DNA of 35,251 bases from Chara braunii. Taxonomy: Eukaryota; Streptophyta; Charophyceae; Charales; Characeae. Each line of letters begins with the position of its first letter. Within the stretch, counting starts at the first letter, position 1. The stretch is from assembly GCA_003427395.1 (NCBI GenBank), contig BFEA01000125.1, positions 2,012,036 to 2,047,286 of the forward strand, given 5' to 3'. A program made the translations under genes and the position numbers. Below the pieces are notes generated by a model. It searched no databases. It had not been told where the DNA came from and was given only the letters and a program-made list of their open reading frames with translations. Of the stretch, positions 1 through 9,200 are shown piece by piece.

Positions 1-1259
1 GTCGTGGGGATTACCACCTTGTGACCTTGCTGGTCTGGTGGAGCTGTTAGTCTTTCTATTGACGGGTCCTTTCTCAGGAAGGAGGCAATTGCCTCCATTA
101 TGAAGAGAAAGATAGGAGCAGCTAAGGGATCTCCTTGCCTAACCGACCTTGTCATCGGGTAGGTCNAGGATAAGTGACCATTTATCTGTACTTGTCCTTG
201 TGCATTGTTGTATAAGATCCNGATCCACTTCCTAAAGTTNGGCCCTACCCCCATCTTTTCCATGCACAGCTGCAAGAAAGGCCAACTGACCTGATCGTNA
301 GCCTTTTCAAAGTNGAAAAAGAGGATGGCGGCGTTGATTCTCTTGTCCCTTATGTACCNGACCGATTCTNTTAGGCACATGACATTGTCTAGAATAAATC
401 TACCCGGTATGAATCCTGTTTGGTCCAGGTGGAAGCAACCCGCCNTAATTTTGGATNATCGATTAGCTAGCGCCTTGGCTACTATTTTGTGAGTGAGGGT
501 CAACAAAGTTATTGGTCTGTAATTACGNATGTCCGTTGGGCNCCCTTTTTTGTAGAGCAGCGTGACTATCCCCGTTGCGGGCTCACTCCCTAAACCNTCG
601 TCCTNCCATGCCTGTTCGAGAAAGGAAACGTATTCCCNACCCAGAATTGGCNAATATTCTAGCCAGAATTCTCTTGTCAGGCCATCTTTCCCCGGGGTTT
701 TGTTTGGGGTCATTGTTTTTAATGCGTCCCATAACTCGTCCTGTGTTAAGGGTTCGTCTAGCATGGCAGCATGCTTTCNTGAGATTGTGTTCTCCAGATA
801 ATTCAGGAACNTTNATCTCGCCTCATCAACTTTAGGCTTAGGGAAGTGGTCTTCCACTGATGTATATAGCTTACTNTAGAAGTCAAAAGCCACCCTTAAC
901 AACNCCTCCTTGTCGGAAGTCGGCCCCCCTTCCCCTTCTAAGCTTTCTATGAGATTGTTTCTGCCCCTGGTCTTGATTTTTTGGAAGAAAAATTTGGTCA
1001 TTCTCTCCCCTTCCTCCCATTCTTTGATTTTAGCTCTCATTCTTAATCCTTTCATTTTCCAGCGCTGCCACTCCCTCATCTCTTCTTTTGCCGTCTCTAA
1101 TGTTCTTTCATACATTTCGTCCCCTGGCCTGAGAATAGTATTGCGCTCTGCTATCTCTATTGCTCGCGTCAGTTCCTCTTCTCTTTCCTTCCTCTTTGTC
1201 GCGAGCCTCCTCGCCACCAGGGCAAAAGCTTTAGACAGCGATGTTCGCAGTACTGGGCA
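1..1259 (-). CDS. LINE (non-LTR retrotransposon) ORF2 reverse transcriptase, partial
   Basis: One minus-strand frame stays open from about 1259 to the left edge and continues beyond it. Reading along it I see a charged helical pre-RT segment (about 1000-1240), then the RT blocks: KTPGKDGLTREFW near 660-700, NYRPITLL near 500-530, QTGFIPGRFILDNV near 375-425, FEKAxDQVSWPF near 270-315, and VRQGDPLAAPIFLFIMEA near 85-145. These are the fingers and palm motifs of L1-type plant LINE reverse transcriptases, which copy the element RNA at a nicked target site. The catalytic ADD block would lie outside the window. A stop at 1260-1262 marks the upstream limit, so the endonuclease domain is missing and the copy is 5'-truncated or joined to other DNA there. 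Many single N bases fall in this stretch, so small lesions could be hidden. Family call secure; functional state unknown. Confidence 0.85.
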
Positions 1260-1576
1260 TCAGTCCGGTTCCTATTCCACCGGCAAGTCAGAAAACACAT
1301 TACATTACAGCAGAAACTCACGCTTCCTCCCGTTTGGCCGAAGGACCCTGAACAACATTGATTACTCCACCATTGGTCGAGGATTGACTGTCAGCTTGCC
1401 ATGACTCACTCTTTCCTCTCAGACCTGAAAAACCAGCTCTGCAAGATAGTACCATATTACCAAGAAAGAGCTCGCCCATTATTTCTGCTTGCCTGTGCTT
1501 CCCCACTCATCAGCCCTGCCCGTAAGTCACGGTATTCCCTATCCCCTTAAGCGTTCCCCTTTCTTTTGAATTTTAC
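1260..1576. other. Gene-free stretch between two LINE pieces
   Basis: No convincing coding sequence. Positions about 1252-1296 carry a short motif (ggcatcagtccggttcctat, then ccaccggcaag) that recurs in diverged form near 18,815-18,850, 21,015-21,050, 30,555-30,590 and 30,835-30,870. It probably belongs to a dispersed retroposon family. Confidence 0.4.
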
Positions 1577-1578
1577 TA

Positions 1579-1601
1579 AAAACCCTAAACCCTAAACCCT
1601 A
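1579..1601 (-). repeat. Telomere-like (TTTAGGG)n block, about three units
   Basis: About three CCCTAAA units on the plus strand (TTTAGGG on the minus strand), the plant-type telomere repeat. The block lies about 50 bp beyond the stop codon of the neighbouring LINE ORF2, on the 3' side in the element's own orientation. It may be part of the LINE 3' region, an interstitial telomere remnant, or a chance telo-box. Confidence 0.7.
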
Positions 1602-1650
1602 CCCCTCGCTTAGGAGGTATTATTTCCTCTTTGGGTGTACCATGTTTCGC

Positions 1651-3960
1651 TTAGCTCATATGTCTTTCCAATACTGTTGCCATCTGATTCCTCCCACTGG
1701 ATTCTGAATTATGCCAGTCTTTCCAGAGTAACCTATCATCTCGAAGTTCCGCCACCTTGCCTTCCAGCAACCATAGCCTGCTGAATCTCTTTCTGGCCTT
1801 ATCTTGTAGGTCCTCGTCCTCCGGCAACGACCGCTTCTGCCTCAACCACCTGCTCCGGATTTCTGCCTGCAATAAAGTTTTTGTTTCCGTCCACACCTTT
1901 TCTCGCGGAGTGGAGAGGCCTTCAATGGTTCTGCCGCATCTTTCCTTCCAAATGACCCACAGTGTCACCTTCCTAATCAATCCAAACCACAGCCGTTCTG
2001 TCTTCTTGAGATGGTCAGGGAGGTTAGTCTAGAGAAGAAGTTGGATAGGATGTTCGGGGAAGGGTGTTCTGAAGAGAGAGTCCCATAGAGCTGATGCCCG
2101 TGCCCAGTATTCCGTAGCTTCACTGCAGTAGAGTAGGCAATGTACTATGTCTTCCTGACACCCTTCTGTGCAAACAATGCATAAGTCCGAGCTGCTTGGA
2201 TCGTTCTTATGACATCTTGTATGTAACCATTTATTAACCGGGAGTGCAGCATATGTAGTAAGCCACTGAAGGCTTCTGATTTTGATTGGTTTTATCGTTT
2301 TGTACTTTTTCCAGGGGATCTGGGAGAGGTTGTCAGCTTCCTGTCCTAATAATTTCTGCCATCTGTTTCTGATTACCAGAGCGGGATCTTTTGTTTTAGT
2401 CAAAAGTTTATACCCGGACTTAACTGAGCATTCGTATATCGGGACCGTAGACTTGATATTCCTGTCTTTGTCTGGTATCCAATCCCATTCAGCTGGGTCG
2501 AATTCCAGGTTCCTCACTGCCGTATCTGGTCTAAAGATCTGTTTTGGCCATTGACCTAGCACTCTTATTTTCCTGAGTAGATAGACCTCCATAATTACCG
2601 TCTCCACATCCTTGTTTATTATCAATGGCATGCCTTGGAGCGACGATGAGATCGGAAAGGCCGAAAAGACAGCCTGTGTGGTCGATCCCGGGTGCATATG
2701 AGAGAATTGAAAGGCTCTTGAGGGGGGGCATTCTTGCACTTTAAGTCCCCACTCCCCAGACTTCCACGGTATGGCCTCTTTTAGGATATCTTTCCAATTT
2801 GAAGGGATTCTATCAATAATATAGCGAAAGTTGGATCCTCTTTTATGACAGCCCTTCAGGAGCCCGTTCAGTTCTTGCTCATTTATCCACTCCTTTCTTT
2901 CTGCCTTCCATAGATGACCGACTGTCCATACCCCGTTTTTGACCCAAGAGAGCCATCTCTGTTCTAAGACAAGGGGATTATTTCCCTCGTCAGTCACTCA
3001 GCTGTTACCAAAAAGTGGTTGTCTTAGGACTTCATCTACGGACCTTGGCCTGTTCACCCTTTTTGGGAGAATTTCTCTCCATATCCGGATCAGGGTCGAC
3101 CAATAAGGGATGGTGCATCTGCCCGCATCTTGTGTTGGTATACCTCTCTGCCTTCTCCTTCCTGTTTTGAGCTTCCGTTCCCTAGTCATCATCCAGAACA
3201 GCCCAGCCATGTTTTTGGGAGATGTTACAGGTGCCAGAGCCCTGATGCTGTTGAGTGCCAGTTTGTTCCATGGGCTGTCAGGTTTCATCAACAATTTGAT
3301 TACCCATTTGATTTGGAGGGCTTTTGTCTCAGACTTAGGGTCGAAGATACCCAAGCCCCCATAGAGCGGTTTCCTCGTGATGTACTGCCATGCAATCTTG
3401 GGTATGCTGGTCCTTTTATTGGGGTTCCCTGACCATAGGTAGTTCCTAGCTAAGCTGTTCAATTCCTTTAGTGAGCTATCTGGTATTGTCCATATCGAAG
3501 CAATGTACCACATCATCGAGAACACCGAGGTATTAAGTACAAGGGCCCTACCGATTAGTGAGGTGAAGACATTCCCCCATCTCCCTAACTTGTTTATTTG
3601 TTTGGTTAGGATGTTTTGTGCCATCTGAGGAGCTAAACCCTCCCTAGTCATCAAGATACCCAGGTAGCGGGTGGGTGTTTCTGGTGTATCCCATGTCATA
3701 GTCGACTCAGGGCCCTGGAGGACTGGGAGATCCTTGTCTGAAAGCCACCACCCAATCGTCTTTTTCCAGTTTATCCTCATCTCAGACGCTAGTCTGAGAG
3801 CCTCCATTGCTTTGGCCAATGATTTAAAGGATGAGTCGGATGCCCGAATCAGGACTGTCAAATCGTCTGCAAACATTGCTTTGGCCAATGATTTAAAGGA
3901 TGAGTCGGATGCCCGAATCAGGACTGTCAAATCGACTGTCAAATCGTCTGCCATTGACAT
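1651..3960 (-). pseudogene. LINE ORF2 C-terminal half (RT palm/thumb, zf-RVT), stop-interrupted
   Basis: One frame runs from 3960 down to a TAA at 1651-1653, interrupted only by an in-frame TGA at 2998-3000 and an in-frame TAG at 2029-2031. It starts at the RT catalytic block (FADDLTVLI), followed by NWKKT, TRYLGI and KPLYGGLGIFDP, the usual thumb-side landmarks of plant LINEs. A zinc-ribbon-like segment (CIVCTEGC, then HCLLYC, near 2125-2190) matches the zf-RVT domain. The tail reads WVIWKERCGRTIEG near 1915-1960. The N-terminal RT half and endonuclease are absent upstream of 3960, so this is a separate truncated copy, not a continuation of the piece at the left edge. No frameshift is apparent, so decay looks mild. 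Confidence 0.85.
3806..3952 (-). repeat. In-frame 69-bp tandem duplication of the RT catalytic segment, plus 12-bp duplication
   Basis: Units at 3806-3874 and 3875-3943 are almost identical, and a 12-bp piece (actgtcaaatcg) is repeated at 3923-3934 and 3935-3946. Both lengths are multiples of three, so the LINE frame stays open and its ADD-containing peptide is repeated. Near-identity suggests recent duplication or an assembly error. Confidence 0.85.
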
Positions 3961-4520
3961 ATATCTATCTCTGTCTTCTACCAGCAGCTTCGTTTCGGTT
4001 CTTCCATCCCACCTGCTGGAAATCAGGTCCAGCGTCTCTTGTGGTACACAGTGGTCTCTCTCTCAATTTTCTGGTAGAAGTCCTCTTACTACCCTTCTCC
4101 TTTCCCCCCTGTTACTCCCTTCATCTACCCAGTCTTCCAGTCATAGGCTAGTCGAATGTCAGCCTTTGCTTGAAGAGCAAAAGCCTGGAGAAAGCTGGAC
4201 AGAGCTGTGTGCTGTCTGAACACACCTGCTGAGCTGGAAGATTGTTTGCAGGAGCTGATTCCCGTCTTGTCCTTGTCGCCGAAGCTGATGTGTTGTGGGT
4301 TGTTGTTGTCCCTTGGACTTGCCTGGCCAGGCATGAAAACACTGAGTTAGCGGCATCTCGAATGTGGACCTAAACATGGACAAGATGCATATGTTCCTGC
4401 CTGTTTGCCAGAGACTGCAGTTGGCACTAACGCTGCGAAAACCAAGGTGTACCGAAGTACCAGGGACCTCCTGTTGTACCAATCAGATGTGTGAAACAAA
4501 ACCTAGCACACTCAACTGCC
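3961..4520. other. Gene-free stretch upstream of the LINE piece
   Basis: No gene recognised. A 23-bp segment at 4014-4036 recurs with one difference at 32,738-32,760, in both cases next to LINE remains. The rest shows only short overlapping frames without family features. Confidence 0.4.
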
Positions 4521-4800
4521 AAGCTCGGTGCGACTGAACCTGGTTTATGTAACTGATCAGCGTCATGCAACTGAACCCAGTTCATGCGGCTGAGTAGGTT
4601 TCCATCATGCCACTGAGCCCCCCAGTTAATGCTCCTCCCTCAAACTGCTAGATCAGAAGAGCACCACCATTCCCTTCCTCGCACACATAGCCATGTGTAA
4701 GCTCCGGGTGACTGAACCTGGCTTTTCCAACTGCCTAGGAACATGTAACCGAACCCAGTACACTAGTTCAGGAGAGAGACACCATTCCCTTCCTCCTTAT
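4521..4800. repeat. Imperfect direct duplication, possible LTR remnant
   Basis: Two related blocks start at 4521 and 4699. Both contain aagctc..g, then gactgaacctgg, later an accGAACCCAGT-like motif, and both end with accattcccttcctc (near 4665-4680 and 4788-4798). The sequence after the second block (ttatacaag, then ttgaaatacacttctgtctg) resembles the end of a plant LTR, but I could not find a partner LTR or clean TG..CA borders. LTR origin is a guess. Confidence 0.4.
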
Positions 4801-4914
4801 ACAAGATAACTGCCTTTGGCACTCACTGCAACTAATCTTGAAATACACTTCTGTCTGCACCAGTCCGAGTGGTCTACGCCGGGCAAGAATTTCTGATAGA
4901 GGCCTTACCCAGTA

Positions 4915-5022
4915 CCGTCTTCCCCCAAATAGAACGTACGGTCATTATGTGTGATGTATTTGACCCAACTGTCAGTCCTGATGCAGCGAAAATGACAGTC
5001 CGTTCTATTTGGGTGAAGACGG
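4915..5022. mobile_element. MITE copy 1 (108 bp, TA-flanked, near-palindromic)
   Basis: The ends are inverted repeats (CCGTCTTCccCCaAATAGAACG against its complement at 5001-5022), and most of the element folds back on itself. It is flanked by TA at 4913-4914 and 5023-5024, the target duplication expected of Tc1/mariner-type transposases. A second copy with the same ends lies at 31,019-31,123. There is no coding capacity, so it would depend on a transposase made elsewhere. Confidence 0.85.
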
Positions 5023-5024
5023 TA

Positions 5025-5831
5025 GTAACAGGACAATAAACAGCTCCAGGAGAGGTACCAGAAGGAGTTCTACGAGCGGTACCAGTGAATGGTACCAGTA
5101 AATGGGACAACCACATCGACAGTTCAACATACAAACTACAGGCTGTGCACCAGAGCCAGAAATCAGGTGGCCATGGCCGCAACGGACGGGCCTGGTCCAG
5201 GTGCAACTCTCACTGAGGCAGACCTTCCTGGGCCAGCCAGGGTGGTAGGATAGCCCAGTTACGGGCCGCAGCGGGGTGGAAAATTCGTTGGGTGACCTGA
5301 ACCATGCCGCTTAACAAATTAAAGAAACATACACATGAATAGAATTGAATTATTTGAATACATTTAATATATTGTCATAATTGACTCATAAAGTCTCATA
5401 AAATTACATTTGTAATTTTTTCAGATTTTTCTTCGATATCGACGATATGTGCAAATATGGCCCGGTGGCAAGGCTCCTCTACGTATGCAGACTTCCAGCT
5501 GCAGCTGCATTTGTTTATGCCGACTCTTGAATGGTTGTTAGCAAGTGTTAGGTAGTAGCGACTTCCTGTGGATTTGAAGGGTTTTTCTTTTGTAGATGAG
5601 ACTATTGCAGTCGTGGCTGGCGGCAATATGGTTGAATGACTTCGTTTGCCTCGGTCTCGAGTTTATCGTGTTTCGGGTTTTCTTCAAGTTGCTCTTTTTT
5701 CCTTTTTCTTTTTTTTTTTGGGGGGGGGCAAACGTTGTAAGTTGCTCATTCAGAAAAAGTTTGCAAATGTCTGATTTTAAATGGATGGCTGGAAAATGTA
5801 AAGGACACTTACAAAGCATGCCTGTGTAATA
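5025..5831. other. Gene-free upstream region of the dynein gene
   Basis: No gene supported. Three GGTACCAG words lie within 5055-5100. A short plus-strand frame beginning ATGGCCGCAACGGACGGG at 5173 runs only 23 codons. 5290-5470 is AT-rich. A T-run followed by a G-run lies near 5700-5730. No core promoter can be assigned. Confidence 0.4.
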
Positions 5832-5835
5832 CTAT

Positions 5836-5940
5836 GGGTGGGAGGGTAGGTATGGGGCATGGGTGGGAAAAATGGGGGCACGGGCAGGCGCGGCTACGTC
5901 ATGGGTCGGGCATGGGCGGGTCTGGGCGGGCCACGGGTGG
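5836..5940 (+). promoter_or_regulatory. G-rich island upstream of the dynein gene (G-quadruplex potential)
   Basis: About 100 bp with more than ten GGG runs on the coding strand. The first block (5836-5867) has GGG runs separated by one to seven bases, which meets the usual G-quadruplex pattern. A TACGTCAT word (ACGT core, bZIP-type site) sits near 5894-5901. It lies 290-390 bp upstream of the dynein ATG, so a promoter role is plausible but inferred only from position. Confidence 0.4.
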
Positions 5941-6228
5941 ATGTCGTGTGGGTCCTGGACGGGTCGGATGCGGGTGAGCACTTTTTGCGTTCCCGGCTGG
6001 GTCGGGCACAGGTGGGAAAATTCCCCAAAACATATCTGGGTTGGATACAGCTGGAAAATTGTTTGCAGCCCAGGTCCAGTTCGGATCTGGTTAGAGAATT
6101 TTTTGAAAAGCAAATCCAGTCTGGATCTGGTTCATAGAACACAAAGTTTTGCGAGCTCTGCTGCACACCCGTGCGCCCTCACGGTAAGTCAATCTGCAGC
6201 AAGTTTGTGAACTGTGGTAGAGTCCATC

Positions 6229-9200
6229 ATGTCTGGTCCGACGAAAATGGAGATCGACACGGGAGCCCAAGTTGGTCGCCCTCAGCAGCCCAAACCGAAG
6301 GCCCGTTCCGTCAGCTCACGATCTGAAGCAGAAAAGGGAACCAGCATCACAAATCCTCCGAAGGGTTCGCCAGGAGACGGAGAGCCTGTCAGGAAGCGCT
6401 CAATGACTATGAGCAGCAGCATGGGAGCTGAAGACATAAGGAAGATGGAGCTGGAACGCCTACCTGGCTCAAAGGAGGATAACAACTCAAGACATGTTCC
6501 AAACATTCTGGAGCCAAAGGTAATGGCCCCATATGTTACTCGGCCCGGGGAGGTGCCATGGAGAGTCCAGGTGGAGAGGAAAAGGCGGCTATTTGGCAAG
6601 CAGGATATGCCCACTCTTCTGACGCAAGAGGATGTGCCCGCTCAAGGTTCAGACCTAGTGGAACCTGGAAAGGTCCTTCCCCCCACCAGTGTGGGATTTG
6701 GAACGCCAGCTTCGCCCCGGCCGGTGGTTAGCAGGAGGGGGAAACTGCCGTTGTCGGCATTTGACAACACAGATTTTGAGACACGAAGGCATTCGGAGTG
6801 GGTAGACCGCATCTGCAAGGTTCCTGCTGAGGCAGCTCATGTGGATGAGGATAAGAGATGTCGATGGCTTCCTTGTCGGGTCCTCGACTTTATTGAGGGT
6901 GGAAATCTATACCTTGTCCAGTTTGACCATGCTGGAGATAGGGTATGGCTTCCAAGGATAAACGTACACTTTTGTGCGGAGGATCCATTTCTGTTTGCAA
7001 AACGGGTGGCGGAGGCTTATCGGCTGAGGGCAAGAGCAGAGGCGGAGCTGATATACAACTTGTATGTGGACAGCATGCCAACGGATGGTATTCCCCCACT
7101 GACGTCGGAGCAGGTGAATCGGATGCTGGGTTCTGCGCTGAGCCCACGGAAGCTGAGCGATAAGATGCTGGACACATCGCAGCTGGTGGCGGAGGTGAAC
7201 ATGGAGTATGCCCGAGCAATCAACCGAATCGTTTTTGCAGAAAGTGTCCTGCGGCGTGTTCCGCCCAAGGACTTGATCGTCCCTATCGATGATGAATTTG
7301 TACAGGACCCAAAGCCACCACCGCCTGAGAAGGGGATGGTTCCGATGGCAGACTATGACTATGGAGAGCGATTCAGTGATTTTTCCTTCCACTCCTGCCT
7401 CACCAAGCCAGAGGTCATCTCATCTCTGGTGAGGGTCCGTGCGGAGTGCAACCGGATCATGAAATTGACTCTTTTCGGCGTCCACCACACCAAAGCCTCG
7501 CGTCTGGATGAATATGACCAGATGCAGATACAAACAAGCGATCAGGTTGCCACTCAGCTGAAGGACAGCTGGGCCACGGGTTTGAGGAACATCATAAGGA
7601 TGTCCTTCAAGGATGTCGGAAAGGGTTGGTTCAATCTGCAGGAGCGTAACCGAGAGACTTACGAAGGGAGCAAGCTCCGTCGCTTCCTCCGCTTGGTGCG
7701 GTTTCTTATGGAAGATGCCGTACGCGTCCTGACAATGGACTCCCTGGAAAGGTACACTGAGTTCATCGAAAGGAATTGCTCCTCCGCTGCTGTCATCATA
7801 AAGGGCACAAATGACGTTCTTATGGGGGAGGACCTTAGCAGTTCCTCGACTACCTCCTCTACCAAGGCTGTGGCAAGCTCCAGGAAACTGATTCCTCTGT
7901 TCTCATTGGAAATGATAAACTCAGAGACCACTGGTCGTTTCGACTACAGCACCCCTCTGCACCTCTTTGAGCAGATGCTGCTAAAGACATTTGACCATGC
8001 TATCATGTGCCTGCAGTCTATCCCTAACCTCGAGCCAAGCATCATGGAGAACCTCTTCTGGAGTCACCAGCCGATGATTGGGGCCGTCCATTCAATGGAG
8101 CCAGAAGTGTGTGCGCTTCGGTCACGTATCCAAGCTGCCATCCGAATTGCAGTCGCGTATGGCTACGAGTACCTGGAGAAGTATTCGGACTTCGAGCCGC
8201 TGCTGCGTCTGGACATTGTTGCCAGCAAATCCGAGCTCGAGGCGAGGAAGCCAACCTTGAAGGAATTGCTGGGAGAGATTGACAGACACAAGGCAGAACT
8301 TGAGGAAGTGGAGAAGCGGATACCCGTCACCATCACTGTGGGTCCATTTTACATTACGAGCAAGAAGATCCGCGGAATGCTGATCCAGAAGAAAGAGCAG
8401 ATGATTGACATTGTGACTGGTTTGATCTCCACCACCCCTAAAAGGATCGGACTCGAGATCCTTGGGAAGTTTGAGGAGATCGAGAAGCAGCTGAAAGTGA
8501 GGACAAGCTCCCCTGAGGAGGTTGCAGCCCAGAAGGAGTACATCGTTACCCTGCCCGCCAAGATGAATGAGATCAAGCAGGAGATTGAGAATTCCAAGGT
8601 TTACTATGAGGCATTAGAGGGACTCAACCACCTGCTCACTGACAGTGAGACAGCGATCAAGTGGACCTGTCGAGCTCTCCCCACCCGGATTGAAAAACTC
8701 ATCGAACGGACAGAAAAGATACTGACCGCCGACAACGAGAGGTACCAGAAGGAGATGGATGCAGAGCAGGAGAACTTTGTCACCACACTGATGGACCTGG
8801 ACTCTGTTGTATCGGCCTTCGATCAGTATATAGACCTGGCACAAGTGGACTTCGTGGCGTCAGAGGTCCGGAAGATCAGCGAGCAGCTGCGAAAGGCAGA
8901 CATGGATGCGAGACTGTTCAACTCGAGGGAGGCACTCTTCAACGTTCAGCCCACGGATTACAGCCGGTTGAAGAAGATACGTGAGGCATTTGATCCCTAC
9001 TTGCAGCTGTGGACGATTGCCAGCGACTGGAAGCATGCAGACAAAAGCTGGAACCAGGATCCTCTGGTCACTCTGAAGCCAGATGAGATCGAGAAGAACG
9101 TGGGCGTCTGGCTTAAGACATTGCTGAAGACGGGGAGGTTCTTCCAAGGAAAGGAATTGATGGCCTGCGCGAACAACTGTGAGGAGGTGCGGAAACAGGT

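Noticed and set aside
910-1404. Plus-strand frame of 164 codons
   Set aside because: Antisense to the LINE pre-RT segment, which has clear homologous character on the minus strand.
4874-5206. Minus-strand frame over MITE copy 1
   Set aside because: It crosses the palindromic element and has no protein family features.
6183-6200. Splice donor GTAAGT and acceptor-like CTGCAG just upstream of the dynein ATG
   Set aside because: An intron between them would be only about 17 bases, and use of the donor with a later acceptor would remove the start codon.
6214-6228. GTG at 6214 as start of the dynein gene
   Set aside because: GTG initiation is not expected in a eukaryotic nuclear gene; ATG at 6229 is the first in-frame ATG after the upstream TGA and has A at -3.
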